Assembly: GCA_020631735.1 (NCBI GenBank)
Contig: CM036215.1
Location: forward strand, 18,431,410 to 18,495,409
Length of the DNA: 64,000 nucleotides
Source of the DNA: Saccharum officinarum
Taxonomy: Eukaryota; Streptophyta; Magnoliopsida; Poales; Poaceae
Direction of reading: 5' to 3'
In this document: in pieces, positions 10,381 to 22,901 of the stretch
How positions within the stretch are numbered: the stretch's first letter is position 1
How the letters are laid out: each line of letters starts with the position of its first letter
The notes under the pieces: model-generated
What the model was told of the DNA's origin: nothing
Seen by the model: the letters and a program-made list of their open reading frames with translations, nothing else
The model's database searches: none
Position numbers and translations under genes: made by a program

Positions 10381-11640
10381 ATGTGATCGGCCTCTTACTA
10401 TGAGGTATTGTGGTAGCCCCTCACGAATTGGCCCTATCGGTTTCAGGCGCCGAAGAGACCAATTTAGATTGACTCTTTGCAATCACTCTACCATGCTGGT
10501 CAAAATAATAGTAAAATGGTCTCTCATATTGAGGTTGACTAAAAGCCACGGCCGATTCACTAGTATGTCCAACATGAGGTGAAGTAGCAATAGGAGTAGC
10601 AAAGATTCCTTCCTCTAACTTATCAAATGTAGAATTCACCTTAACCATAGTATAGAAAAGAGGAGAATCTTCAGTGATCCCATCTACCTTTAGCTTAGCT
10701 ATGGTTGTAGACCTGACGAGGATTTCCTCACCCATTGCTGAATTTTTATTGATTCGGCTACAATTATTAGTAGCATGTGGAGCCGAATCACAAGTTTTAG
10801 CACTCGAATGCCTTGCTGAAATTTCACTAATTCGGCTATGATTATGAGAAAAAATACAAAGCCGAATTATGAGCATTGATCCTTACCTGAGATGCTGAAT
10901 TTTCATTGATTCGGCTATGGTTACTAGTAACACGTGAAGCCGAATCATGAGTATTAGCACTTGAATACCTTGCTGAATTTTCATTAATTTGGCTCGAGTT
11001 AGAAGTAACATGTAGAGCCAAATTGTGAATAAGAGCATTGGCATATGGTGCTGAATTTTTAGAGTAATTGGCTTAATAATTAGTATTATCAAAGCCAATT
11101 CTCTCATTCATCGGCATGTCATGTGGTGGAATCACGTATTGTGAACTTATAGCCGATAAATAAGGATCCACATGTTATATGTTGCTAGTAGCATAAAAAA
11201 TCGAAGAATTTACAATATGCATCGGCTCTTAACTATGATATCTATAATTATTATGTGTATGATGAGAAGCATTATCAAAAGTATCAGCCGATGCAACATA
11301 TCTAGTATCATTATAGCTAGCAACACCAACATGAGAGCTTATATAACTTGCAAAATAACCATTAGGATCATAAGATGCATTTGCAAGTTGTACCTCGGGG
11401 TAATTGTAGTAGTTTTGTGATGAACCACCTTGGTACTCTATGATTTAGAACTTAACTGCCTTGCTGAATTTTTCAATATCAAGCGCAACACGTTGCAAAA
11501 TTGCAAGCAAGATCAAAGGGGGTCAAAACCAGATGCGATCGGCCTTTTGGGCCAGATGCAACGGTAATGGCGAGCTCAAGAAGATAGATCAGCGAGAAGT
11601 AAGGCTAGGGCAAGAAGAATCGGCTACAAACTAGAGCCGA
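10381..11640 (-). pseudogene. Gag-like degenerate coding region of an LTR retrotransposon
   Basis: On the minus strand, open frames (for example 10876-10421, 151 residues) run toward lower coordinates from a PBS-like site and LTR at 11653-12582. The predicted protein is polar and Asn/Ser/His-rich with repeated SRINENSA / SRISEISA units, followed by a globular-looking segment (ILVRSTTIAKLKVDG, ENSAMGEE). Several in-frame stops interrupt it (near 11070 and 11160). The position directly after an LTR and PBS argues for gag; the family is not assignable from what I can see, and no protease or RT follows. Confidence 0.45.
10735..11075 (-). repeat. Tandem repeats of about 75-95 bp within gag-like ORF
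   Basis: Blocks reading GCTGAATTTTCATTGATTCG, then GGCTATGGTTA..., then GAGCCGAATCA recur about five times. In protein they spell variants of SRINENSARYSSANTHDSA. Divergence among copies is moderate. Confidence 0.7.
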
Positions 11641-11652
11641 AGTAAATTCTTC

Positions 11653-11672
11653 CCTAGCGGAGTCGCTAAAAA
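11653..11672 (-). promoter_or_regulatory. Probable primer binding site of minus-strand LTR element
   Basis: Directly inside the LTR, the minus strand reads AGCGACTCCGCTAGGG, similar to the grass retroelement PBS TGGCGACTCCGCTGGGGA that pairs with a tRNA 3' end. Two substitutions suggest age. The tRNA is not specified here. Confidence 0.5.
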
Positions 11673-11673
11673 G

Positions 11674-12582
11674 TGTGTTGACGTCAGATGTGGTCTGAAT
11701 CACACACCAGAAAGGGCATTGGACACCCGGGCCGCTACGGACTGAAGAATGCAACGAGGATGTCACTCTTACGTGGTGAAACACAGAGAGGTTTACAAGC
11801 AAACCACCAAAGGATAACCAGTCATACTCACGTGACGAAGAACCGGCTAGTTTTCAAGCAAACTAGCAAAGGAACCACCGAAACTCTCGTCCGGGAGGGA
11901 CCCCGTCATGGCAAGGACAATGCCGGGTTGCCCTAGGTTGGCCGTCAAGCCTAGGGCGCCATCCTTGGTCATGGATCAAGGGATGAACAGCATAGAGGTA
12001 GGAGAAGAGAGTAAAAGGGGTAGGAGTAGATTGATTTTTTTGTGTTTGACGATTGGATAGATGGGGACTCAATCGGCCATGATCCTCTTATATATATAGA
12101 GGGAGGTGGTCTTATCGCAGTAGGAAACCTCTCCAAGGCTTATTTTCAAAGTTTTCCACGTCCAAAAACTGATCTAGAAACAAATCGACTCGAGATCTAA
12201 AAGTCAGATTCGGAATAAATACCTATCGATACTTCTGGTCAGACTCCACTGGTAGTACCGGTCCCCACCGGTAGTACTGGTCAAGGACCGGTAGTACCGG
12301 TAGTTCATTTTCATGCCAAACTGCGCCTTCCTCCACCAGCCACCGGAAGTTCCGATCTTGAACTGGAAGTACCGGTAGTTCATTTTCGCGCCAACTGGTC
12401 TCGGACCGGAAGTACCGGTAGCCTAGACAGATATTTTCTCGGAGGCATAACTCTCTTATCCGGACCATAAATTGGACGTTCTATATATATTTGTTAACCA
12501 TCTCGACAAGAGGAACGCAATAGTGAAGTCCGTTATATATTTTGACAACTTCACAAAATGAACATTTTTTGTTGTCAACACA
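11674..12582 (-). mobile_element. LTR (5' LTR of minus-strand element)
   Basis: The 909-bp segment starts TGTGTTGACG and ends GTTGTCAACACA, a perfect 9-bp terminal inversion of TG..CA type. A PBS-like site is immediately inside and gag-like sequence follows. A TATATATATAGAGGG stretch near 12090-12105 may be the core promoter region. The matching second LTR is not in place; a relative lies at 12803. Confidence 0.75.
12235..12430. repeat. Short ACCGGTAGTACCGG repeats inside the LTR
   Basis: At least eight variants of (A/G)CCGG(T/A)AGTACCGGTAG occur in direct and palindromic order, including two copies of GTAGTTCATTTTC(A/G)(T/C)GCCAA about 80 bp apart. Confidence 0.7.
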
Positions 12583-12656
12583 GTGCCAACGGTACACTGG
12601 TCCTGACGCATGAGCCCGTAGCAGCTTGTTGTGTCATGCAAACTGCCACATGAGCC

Positions 12657-12802
12657 AGGGAGTGTTTGGTTTTGAGGATATGATGGGATTGAATTGGATG
12701 AACCCACTTTCCTGAGTGTTTGGTTAGGGGACATGAGCAGCGGAGTCTTCCCACAAACATATTCCTACAAGATGCGGGGCAAACTCATTCCCTGGACAAG
12801 AG
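12657..12802. mobile_element. MITE-like remnant
   Basis: Two copies of GAGTGTTTGGTT, at 12660 and 12714, frame a short AT-rich core; the right part ends in CATTCCCTGG where the next LTR begins. It looks like a truncated hAT-like MITE interrupted by the LTR at 12803. Weak support. Confidence 0.3.
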
Positions 12803-13401
12803 TGTGTTGACGCCGAATTGGATCACACACCAACTAGACTAGATCGCCTGGATCGCCACAGACCGAAAAACGTAGCGGTAATCAACACGCTTTTGTGGTG
12901 AAGAGCGGCGAGGTTTATGAGCAAACCGCCAAAGAATAACCACGTGCTTGCGTGACGAAGAACGGCTAGTTTCGAGACAAACTAGTAAAGAAACTATCAA
13001 AACTCTTGCCTAGAAGGGACTCTGTTGGGACAAAGATGTCACTGGGTTGCCCTAGGTCGGTCCACAAACATATGACGTCATCCTTGTTCATCGGATCAAG
13101 AGATGAACAACATGAGGTTAGAAGAGATAGAGCAAAGAGAGGATTTGTGTTGTTTTTGACGATAGGGTGTTGGATTAACTAAATCGGTAGCTTTATATTT
13201 ATAGGACGGCTATAATTTCCGTCTACAAGAAACAACCGGCAACAGATAAAGAAAGCAACACGATTCCCCTCTTTGTTTCAGCCGTACGTTTCTTCCATCC
13301 AATTAAAATTTCAGCTATTTAATCTCCATCTCAAAGCCCATTAATTATTGCTGGCTCAAAGTTGTTCGATCAAAGTCCAAAAAATATTTTCTTTTCCAAA
13401 T
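12803..13401 (-). mobile_element. Diverged second copy of the 11674-type LTR, truncated
   Basis: Starts TGTGTTGACG and follows the order of 11674-12110 block by block: GTGGTGAA, GAGGTTTATGAGCAAACC, GTGACGAAGAACGGCTAG, GGGTTGCCCTAGGT, ATCAAGAGATGAACA. Many substitutions separate them, so this is a different, older insertion of the same family. The far end is lost; 13401 is set by the MITE that follows, and similar sequence may continue after it to about 13840. Confidence 0.7.
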
Positions 13402-13404
13402 TAA

Positions 13405-13646
13405 GGCCCTGTTTAGTTCCCAAAAAAATTGTAAAATTTTTCAGATTCTCCGTCACATCGAATCTTTGAACACATGCATGAAGCATTAAATATAGATAAA
13501 AAATAAAACTAATTGCACAGTTTAGACGAAATGGACGAGACAAATCTTTTCAGCCTAATTAGACCATAATTGGACACTAATTGCCAAATAATAATGAAAT
13601 TTGCTACAGTGTCATTTTGCAAAAAATTTTGCAACTAAACCGGGCC
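13405..13646. mobile_element. MITE, PIF/Harbinger (Tourist-like), TSD TAA
   Basis: The 242-bp element has inverted ends GGCCCTGTTTAGTT and, from the right, GGCCCGGTTTAGTT, with TAA on both sides (13402-13404 and 13647-13649). The interior carries the grass-wide motifs TCCGTCACATCGAATCTTTG and AACTAATTGCACAGTTT. Confidence 0.88.
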
Positions 13647-13844
13647 TAACTCGCTGGACTAAACAGACTAGGCCCAAGTAGTATTGCGTGTCATCCTCGG
13701 ACTCAAGTCCAAACCAGGCGCTGTCCACAAATATTTGTCTGCAAGCATGGATGAACATTCTGGTGCATGCTGCCTTCTCTATCGTCGTGCCGTAGCGATC
13801 TTTACTTTATTATCAAAACTCAGCAGCACAAGTTAACTTATCAA

Positions 13845-14087
13845 GGTCTTGTTTAAACTGTGAGAAGTTAGAATTTTTTTTAACTGTAGCACTTTCGTTT
13901 GTATTTGATAAATATTGTTTAATCATGGGCTAACTAGGCTCAAAAGATTCGTCTCGTGATTTACAACTAATCTGTGTAATTAGTTATTTATTTTACTAAT
14001 ATTTAATGCTCCATGTATGCGTCTAAAAATTGATGTGACGGAGAGAGTGAAAAAACTTGAAATTTGGAATGGAAAAGAACAAGGCCC
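13845..14087. mobile_element. MITE, related family
   Basis: Begins GGTCTTGTTTAAACTG and ends AAAAGAACAAGGCCC. The interior has CATGGGCTAACTAGGCTCAA, AAGATTCGTCTCG and CATGTATGCGTCTAAA, shared with the element at 53381-53624 in the same order. Ends are approximate and no clean TSD was found. Confidence 0.75.
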
Positions 14088-14869
14088 AATAATCCGAGTC
14101 ACATACAAGCAAATTTTTCCTTCTCCGTCTATGCAAACTCTGACGATTCGACTGACCACAGGCATTCAGACATTTTTGAGTGCAACAGAGTGGATGAGGA
14201 CGTCCCAGGTGGGACAAGCGCACGGATGCCATGTGAGGAAGAAGAGGAGCGCGTAGGCTAAAAGAGAATCCGCGCATGGGCAAGCGGGTGGGTGAGCACC
14301 AGCGAGGCAGCGAGCTACGGCCCCTCCGGCGCGCGAGTGAATCCACAGGAAATGTCTTGCCACTTGTGTCACTACTATAGGAACGATCTGTAGCAACGGT
14401 AGTATTTTTTTAGGGGCAACTCAATCACCAGTCACCCTTGCAGTGTGCGTGCTCGGGGTCTCATAGGACCAGCCGCCCCTATAAATCCCACAGTAGGGAT
14501 CGCTGGTGATACGAGCCGTCCGTACAAATGGATCGATTTGTAGGGGCGGCTCGCTAACCAGCCGCCCCTGGTGTTTGATTTGTAGGGGCGACTCGATCAC
14601 TAGTGCTCCTTGTGCTGTCCTCTTTTCCCTCCTCGGGTCACTCACTATGTATGTGTGAGACTATCTATGTATGTGTCGGTTGAAGAAATGACTAAAATAA
14701 AAGTTCTATATCTTGATGAGTTGTACAACTTTCATGTTTATGACTTCATTTGAAATCATATGCTGGTGTTCCATGTTTCCACATTTTTGAAATTCAAAAT
14801 TTGATTTTTTTCAAACAAAGTCACGTGAGAAGATGACCAAATAATTGATAGAACATGATTTTAGAAAAT

Positions 14870-15225
14870 TTTAGGAAAAAAATAGTCACATTTGGAGTTA
14901 GTACGAGGGAGAAAGACTAATCTCTGACTAAAACTTGTAACTAGTCTTTCTCCCTCATACTAACTCCAAATATGATGATTTTTTTCTAAAATTTTCTAAA
15001 ATCATTCTCTATCAATTTATTTTGAAACACTAAATGATTTTAGAAAAGTTTAGCCAAAGATTAAAAAGAAAAATCACACTTGTTCATGACAGCTGGTTAA
15101 AACTTGTAACTAGTCGTTCTACCTCATACTCACTCCAAATGTGATGTTTTTTCCTAAAATTTTCTAAAATCATACCCTATCAATTTATTTTAGCCAGAGA
15201 TTAAAAAGAGAAATTACACTTGTCC
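14870..15225. repeat. Inverted and direct repeats inside the second CACTA-like element
   Basis: ACATTTGGAGTTAGTACGAG.. at about 14889 is inverted at 14945-14985 (CTCATACTAACTCCAAAT). The block AAACTTGTAACTAGTC(T/G)TTCT.. at about 14932 is repeated directly at 15100, each time followed by CCTAAAATTTTCTAAAATCAT or a close variant. Confidence 0.75.
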
Positions 15226-15699
15226 ATCACACCGGTAAAAAGAAAATGTATCATTATATATATCGGCAAATTGATTATATGAAGCCCATACATATATTGA
15301 ATAATAAAAAAATATTATACAAATTTACATTGTTTTTCTTGTAAATACAGAAATAAAGAAATACTAATCGAAAAATTTGGATATTTGTAGGGGTGGCATG
15401 GTCAGGAACTGCCCATACAAATACATTTGTAGGGCGACTGGTTTTATAAACCGCCCCTACAAATCGCCCCGACTATATAAACTCGAGGGTGTGGGTAAGC
15501 GAAATTTTCTAAGTCTTTGGCCGCTACTTCTCCGGGACGCTATCAGGCTGCCCAAATTTTTCACGCCGCCGCCGCTATCGGTGCCTCCATGCCCAACCTC
15601 CGCCATCATGCCCATGTCTGCCTCCGTTCCCCGGTTCGCCTCCATTCCCCGATCCACCTTCGTGCCCTGTCTCCGACCTCGGTGGCTAGGGTTGTGCGA

Positions 15700-16075
15700 C
15701 CTCGATTGGATCTCCATGCTCCGGTGTCCGCGCTCCCTCCCTTGTTGGCCCTAGGGCCCATGCGCTCATTCCACCGGCGGCCCTGGTGCCCATGCACTCC
15801 GGTGTCTGTGCTTCCTCCCCGGCAGCCCTGGTGCCCGCGTGCTCCCTCCACCAGCGGCCCTAGTGCCCGTGCACTCCGGTGTCTGCGCTCCCCCCCCGGC
15901 TGAGTGCCCTCGTGCGCTCCCTCCACCGGTGGCCCTTGTGCCCGTGCACTCCGGCGTCCATGCTCCCTCCCCCGGCGGCCCTGGTGCCCATGCGCTCCGG
16001 CGTCCCTTGTGCGCTCCCTCGACCGGCAGCCTTGGTGCCCGTGCACTCCAGCATCCGCGCTCCCTCCCCGGCCAG
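15700..16075. repeat. GC-rich minisatellite, unit about 57 bp
   Basis: Six or so copies of a unit containing GTGCCCGTGCACTCCGGTGT, then GCTCCCTCC and CCGGCGGCCCTGG. Long ORFs on both strands simply follow the repeat (Pro/Ala/Cys/Ser or Gly/His/Arg-rich) and are not supported as proteins. Confidence 0.85.
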
Positions 16076-16083
16076 TTCTTCAG

Positions 16084-16683
16084 CAGGTATGCCTCAACCC
16101 CTTCTCCTCCAACCTGCATGATTGTTGCATTGACGAAGAACAGATGATGCTTGTGAAACTGAATTTATATGCCATGTTTTTGGATGAGTTACTGACAAGC
16201 ACCCATGATTTTTGGCTGGCTAGAACAAGTGATGCATATGTATTTATATGCCATGTTTCAGTAGTGATGGATTTGTCAATTGATTGGAACTTAAAAATTA
16301 ATTGGTGTCAGTTTTATGGAATTCATATGCTGATTCTTGGTAGCCTACTACTTTATTCAATATGCTCATGATTTTTCAGTTGTGAGGTGAATGTGAATTA
16401 GATTAGAGTGCTATGGAGTAATATGCTCATGGTTTTTCAATATGCTCATGATTTTTCAGCATATTTTTCTACATAAGCGCATATATATCTGAAATTTATT
16501 GGCTGCTGTCATTGAAGTATGTTTGTTTGATGCCAAATATGACCACACATATTTATGGAATCTGTCCAACTACTATTGACACATACTTATGTTTCAATTA
16601 TAATTTATTTAAGTGATTATATGACTGCTGCCTAGAATTTCAGATTTTCTCTATAAAATTTATTCATTCATGTGCTGCTTAAA
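16084..16683. other. AT-rich sequence, unassigned
   Basis: A possible donor CAG|GTATGCCT at about 16084 follows the minisatellite, then 600 bp of AT-rich, intron-like DNA containing repeats of ATATGCTCATG(A/G)TTTTTCA. Nothing codes here. Confidence 0.35.
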
Positions 16684-19600
16684 ATATACCCTAACCCATA
16701 GCCTCTCTAACTTTGGTGTCTTATCTAGTCCATACATTGATGTTCATCTTGCATCTTAACTCACTCTTGGTCACTCTTCTCTAAGACCATCTCTTTCTTT
16801 TACCCATAAGATGTGAATAGGATAGATAGTTGTTTAAACTTTAAGGATCTTGGCTTGGTGCCAACATGGAATTTCTCCGTGGCTGGCTTAAGTGACCACA
16901 CATTCCTTGAATGGGTCGAATAAGAGCTAAGATTAGAATCATTTTACTAGGTTTTGAGAGTTGAAGTTAGTTAGAATCGAGTGAGAACAGGAGCTAATTA
17001 GGAAATGTTTATAGCCCTACTTTTTTTTTTATAAAATTTCGGATTCATGTTGTTTTACTTGGGATTGCATATGGGAGTTAGTAATCCATGATTTGAGCAA
17101 GCACATTAATTGTTTATTGCCATGGTTTAGTATATGAGCTCTTACTAGATTTCAATTCATATATATTTATGTCTTGCTACCCATGCTAAACTTACTAATA
17201 TGCTCAATCTCATATACCATGCCATGCTTACAAATGACATGTTCTACATCTTAAATATATATCTTGCTTCACTTGTTATACATAAATCATGTCTTGCTTG
17301 ATCCGTTTATACCAACTCTTTCTACTTATATCGCGTATGTAGTTGAATTTTTGCAATATGTTCATGTCTTGCTGCCTTATTACACTACTTAACATGACTA
17401 ATATTACATATATTTTCATACTTAAAAATTATGAATAAATACATGCTTATATATATGTGTACCTTGCCTTGCTTGTTACGTGGAAACCATGTTTTTCTCT
17501 CATACCATGAAAGTATATGTTGCTAGTACCATGTATAGGAAGTGAATACGTTGTCAACAACATATGGAATGTTGTCCATGCAATGTAAATCGCATGGGTG
17601 CCACTTGTGCATGCTTATTTGGTACAAGTGGCAATGTATGTATTTAAATTTTTGCAATATATTCGTGTGCTAGCTTGCTGGAATTTTGGGGAACCCATAT
17701 TGTATGCAATTGGTGTCTCACTTAAGTAATGTTTCATTGCTTACCAAGTTTTACCATGAATCCCGTTGTAGAAAATAGTTGAGTGAGGGTAACGTGTAGC
17801 CAGAATCGTGGTAGTTGTGCATCCATGTTGCATACATATGCATCTCATTGCATCCATTTTGTTCATGCATCATGTGTTGCATTTTCTTCTAAGCCTTGCT
17901 ACCTAGAAATTGTTAGGTGTTGCATGTTTGCTATGTAGATTTAGAATGTTATGCTTTTGACTTAGTTAGACCTTGAATGTTGTCTTGCTAATAATTAAAA
18001 GGTTGTAGTAATTTCCTTAGGCTTTCAAAATGTTAAACAACAAGATTTTTAGTGAACTAGAACTCCTGCTACATATTTTTGAAGTTCATGTTAAAATTCT
18101 GTCATGTTTGTGCAGATCTGAAACATTGTAATGTTTGACTTTGATAGCTTTTGAATCAGCTCTGAGTAATAATAACAAAATTGTAGCTAATTTTATAAGC
18201 TTTCCAAAAAGTCCGAGAACACCTTGTTTGGATGATTGGAACTCTAGTTATGATTGAAACAAGTGTCAGTTGTGCTGCAGCCCAGAAAATGCCTATGCTT
18301 AGAATTTGTCCTTGATAACTAGATCTTGCTTGTATGCTTGGTAATGTTGGCTCATGAATTTAATGATATTAAATTGATACACCTGAGATGTCTTGAAAAC
18401 TTGTTGTTCATGTTAATCAAAATAATCATCTAATAATTGGTCATGTAGGCATGGTGCTTTAAAATTGTTTTTTGTGCATCTAGATTGTAGAGCTTTGATT
18501 ATGCTTGTTATGGTTTGACGCATGTGCATGATTTTCAAAGCTATGTTGATCTCCCTACCCTTGTTACATTCCTTGATTATGAGCTAGCTAAACTTTGCCT
18601 TGCCACATACAACTTTTGATAGGTATCCTTGTTGCATTCCAATTTCAGTTTGTGTTAGTTGGGATTATTTTTGTTGGTGTGCTCTATTATGGTATTGTGA
18701 TCACTGACCTTGGTGCCGCGACTGAATGTGGAGTTCCCTGTGTGTGCTAGCCCCATGGTGGTGCTGCTAGGTGTGTGCTAGTGTTGAGGAATGTGTGATC
18801 GTGATCCATCATGAACCCATGCCAATGTTCTGTCGTAACTTGTGCAAAGTCTCCCAAAATTTCCTTGATGACCAACATATCCCCTTGTATGTCTTGGTCA
18901 CATCCTTGCCATCTTTTCAAATCCTTGTTGCATCGCTCTTCTCAATGAGATGTTTATAAATGGTGTGGCTTGCAATGGTATGAACATCTCTCATTTGAGG
19001 ATAAAAGGAACTGAGGCTTTCCCGTGGATCGTGACCATGTGAGTAGCTTATGGATGCCCCCGAGTATCAGAGGAACTGTTACGACCGTTGTAACACCTCA
19101 TTGATGGACTTCCTTGTTGAAAGTAATGCTCCTTTTAAACCAATTCCTTGTTGCGATAAGTGACTCTGATAAACCATTCCTTGATATATATCTTCCCTCA
19201 CCTCATCCTTTTTTGAATCTCAAGGACAAGATTTCTCTAACGGGGGAAGAGTTGTAACGACCCAAAAATTGTTACAATTTTTCACAAGCACCTTGAGCAT
19301 AAAAATGCACCTAAAAATTCCTAAAAGCAAAAAATTTGCATATTCCTTCTAAACTTATTGAGCATCATGTGCATTTTAGATTTAAATTAGAAAATTAACT
19401 TGTGCAAGAAACTAAATTGTGAAATTGTTCACTATTGGTTTGATGGAGTGTCCATTGATCCAACTGCACAGACTACAGACTCTGTCAGTTCACTTCGTGT
19501 CTCGGCGGAGTGTCCGCCAGAAATGTTGGAGTGTCCATCAAATCTTTTGCACGGTCAAGCACTACCGGACCGTCCGTCACATGCGGCGGACTGTCCATAA

Positions 19601-22600
19601 AAAATGCAGTGACACCTGTAACATGCAGTCGCCCTGCTGTCACTCCCTCACCCCTCTTGGCCCCACCCATCAGCCCTCACACACCCACCCCAACCCCTCC
19701 CTGCCACCAGCACCCTCCCCCTCTCCCATTCATTCACACACTTAAGTTTATAGAGAAGAGAAAGAGGGGAGAAAGTAGGAGGAGAAGAGGAGAGGAAGAA
19801 GGAAGGGAGGAGGAGGAAGGAGGACACCGCTCCCCCTTGTTGTAGCCTCGCCGGAGGAGCTCCCCCCGCACCACTGACCTCGCCGGAGTTGGAGCCACAA
19901 GCCTCCCCAAGCACCTTCTTCAAGCTCAAGCCATGGAGGAGCCCCAAGGTCGATCTACATCCTCGAGCGAGCTCAAGCTGAACTGCTGCAGATGGAGGTC
20001 CCCCAAGGCATGGTGAGGCTAACCCCAAAGCCCATGTTCTTCTTCCCCACCTCTATGTCATCTCCGTTGAGCTCCATCATACCTCCAATGGTGGTTTTCA
20101 CCATTGACGAGGTCGAGCTCTCCACAGCACATGCATGGCAACCAACACTTGGAATAGGTTCCTCGCATCACAAGAAAGCCATAGAAACAAACCACACTCG
20201 ATTTGGAGTCTGCATGCCCAATCACCTCGACATGTTTGCACTCATGTTGTTCGTCATTTTGGCAGATGGTCAATCATTTTGGCAGGGAGTCTGCTGATTT
20301 ATAGCCAATTCAACCCGAACACAGCCTTGATTTGGCGGATGGTCCATCATCCTTGGCGGAGTGTCTAGTAAATTATAGACGCCGCATAGCCCAAACTTAT
20401 AAAATTCATTTTAAATCCAAAAATTGTGAAACAAGTTTTGTTGTGCTCCTTAGAATATTCTCTATCATCTAAACATAAATTTTGCACCAAAAAGAATATT
20501 TCAATTTTGACTAAAATATTGCATTTTTAAATTATAAAATGCATAGCTTATTCTCTTGGTCTCCTAAATTCATGAAACTTGTTTTGTTAGCTTCCTTTAA
20601 GCATGTACTATCTAGGAGACATATTTGTGGGCATCATATCATCTCATTTGTGCATGTGGCATGTCCTTTATGCCTCACACTTAAAAAAAACACTGAATTA
20701 AATGACGGAGAGTCCGCCACCCTGGCGGAGTGTACGTGAGTTTATTCACCAAGATAGGAGCTACAAACTTGAGTTCACGGAGAGTCCACGACCTACCCAA
20801 AGTGTCCGCTGATTTATAAAATTAATGCCTTGAAAACCTGAGAGTAGCCAGTTCATGGCGAAGGCTCCATCATTCATGGCGAAATGTTTTGCTGAACCTG
20901 AACAATTAGTAGGTTTGGTACCCTACAGACCTAATCTGACGGATGGTCCGTCACTGGGACGGAACGTTCTGATGATTTATAACCGAGAGGAACCCAGTTT
21001 CCCGAGAGCACAGGTTTGGTACGAGAGAGTCCGATGACTCCCCTGAACAAATGGACAGTCAGACACTACACTGGACTATCTGATGACTCAGTCCGATAGC
21101 CCAACAGTGTTACACTCAAACACTTAATACATGTCATCAATTGCTAATCAAGTAATATCATTGCATGACATCCCATGACATTTACTTTATGCATTGTACT
21201 CATCGAGTATCATATTTATTTATTGCACCTTGCATTCACATGAGACTTGAACCACACACCAACATCTCTCATGTTATGCTATCTCTCCTATGTTCTCTAT
21301 TTACTATGATATCTCGCATGCATCATCCTAAGTATCTCATTCATGTGCATACATATAGGTACGCGGTATGGGAGAGATGACAAGTGATGTTCCAAGCCAT
21401 TGGGACCTTGCTCTTCCAACAGGCAGGCACCCCACTACTACGAACCTTATTTTGGATACTTATTACTTGTTCCATTATGAGTTATGCATTTCATTTGGAT
21501 ATGATTGACAACTTAATATTGCTTTATTAGTTTAGAACTACTCACTAAATAATTAGAGCCTTCACTTAACTTACGGGATGGGAGCTTTAAATGCTTATCT
21601 GCTTAGTTGCATTTAGAAGTCAAGTGTGAGAAGGGAACTCACTCTCCCGAGTGTAGGAGCTTCACTAGGATAATTAATTACTTAAAACTTGCGAGGGTAC
21701 TAACTTGATTTATAGTTGTTTAAATATGACTAAGGACTAACCCCAACTTGAAATATAATCATGATGATCAATTTGGCAATCTCTACTCTTGTGAGGGATA
21801 AGGTCATTGTGAGTGTGGGATCTCAAGTGACGTAGATCGCAGAGCAATTAAGCACCGTTCATTGGGATAGCGAGTTTGAGTAACCACCCATACTGAGCAC
21901 GTACCGGGTATGGGATTGGTAAGCTAAGTAACCAATTGCGACCGGGTTATCCGTTGAACTGGCAAGAAGGTGGCGCCGGTTAGATGGTGGTAGCATTAAC
22001 CGGGAACCAGTCAAACCTTTCGTGGACATTCTAGCTGGATTATGGAAAGGTTGGAGACGTGAGGCAACCTTACTCGGGCACAGGTATGGTGGTTCAGTCC
22101 CGTTCTCCGTGTGGGTACACTTGTACCCTCTACGTAGAGTTCATTTGAAAGTCTGAAGTGAAGCTCTTCGGGACGGAACCAGTTGTTCTTACTTCTATAC
22201 CCATTGTAGTGATGATGATGTCACATGATTATGAGATGAATTATAATATTGATCACCTTTATTATATTACTCATTACTACTTGTCATGAACTAGTAATTG
22301 CTAATTAATTTATTTATGAATCATGAGCATGTCATTCTTTTACTGAACCTTATGCCTTTATGCAAATGAACAAATGCTTATTAATCCCTCTTGCATCCAC
22401 CAAATATTTATATGTTGGAATTAAGTCTTACAAGTACGCATTGTACTCACGGTGCTATCATTAAGTTGTTTTGCAGGTAAAGGACATTGGTGGCCATCTC
22501 ACCCCATCGTTGGTGGCAAAGTGGGTGATTGGCAGGAGGCGACCAAGTTATGGTGGCGACGCCCATGAGCAAGGCGACGACCAGTTACTAGTTAATTAAT

Positions 22601-22901
22601 TGATTCGTAGCATAGTGGTGTTGGTAAGAGAGTCTTTTGGTTCACACTACATTTAGTCTTATGTTGTACCATAATTGTAATAATTTTATAAGACTTGTAA
22701 TATGTTTCCGCTAAATTATGTGCTCTGATGATGAGATGTGATCTTGAGTTGTGGAGGTTATCATGGTATGATACTCAACCGGGATCCTAATAGTGAAGAT
22801 GTGTTGCATCTCCAGGGGAGTCACTGATGTTGATTTGCTTAAATTGAGTTGGTCAACTGGATGACACTCGATTTAGGTAAATTACATGTCGGATCCCTAC
22901 A
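16684..22901 (+). mobile_element. Large non-coding LTR retrotransposon (LARD-like), copy A: internal region plus 3' LTR
   Basis: 16684-19252 is internal sequence with no ORF above about 60 residues and matches 36113-38628 over its whole length. It ends in a vestige of a chromovirus-type polyprotein C-terminus (coding ..EISL) and a purine tract (CGGGGGAAGAG, 19241-19251). The 3' LTR follows at 19253-22901, starting TGTAACGACCCAAAAATTG and ending GGATCCCTACA. The left part and 5' LTR are missing. The LTR contains pyrimidine/purine-rich tracts (19640-19830) and many GGCGGA(G)TGTCCG motifs. Its 3' end lies against gypsy protease sequence, so it appears inserted into that element. Confidence 0.75.

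Larger units (their letters stand above)
14370..16083. mobile_element. Truncated CACTA-like element, second family
   Basis: The left end reads CACTACTATAGGAACG. It is followed by subterminal modules of the form TTTGTAGGGGCGGCTCG .. CCAGCCGCCCCT (14455-14600), which recur at 15385-15470 with an inverted CCGCCCCTACAAAT. That motif is typical of another grass CACTA group. No matching right terminus is present before the LTR element at 16684, so the right half is missing. A TATATAA at about 15472 and GC-rich exon-like sequence from 15500 may be the start of an internal gene, but no product is recognisable. Confidence 0.6.

Noticed and set aside
15606..16371. Overlapping ORFs of 100-155 codons on both strands
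   Set aside because: They follow the 57-bp minisatellite periodicity in multiple frames; no domain, start context or splice structure supports a protein.
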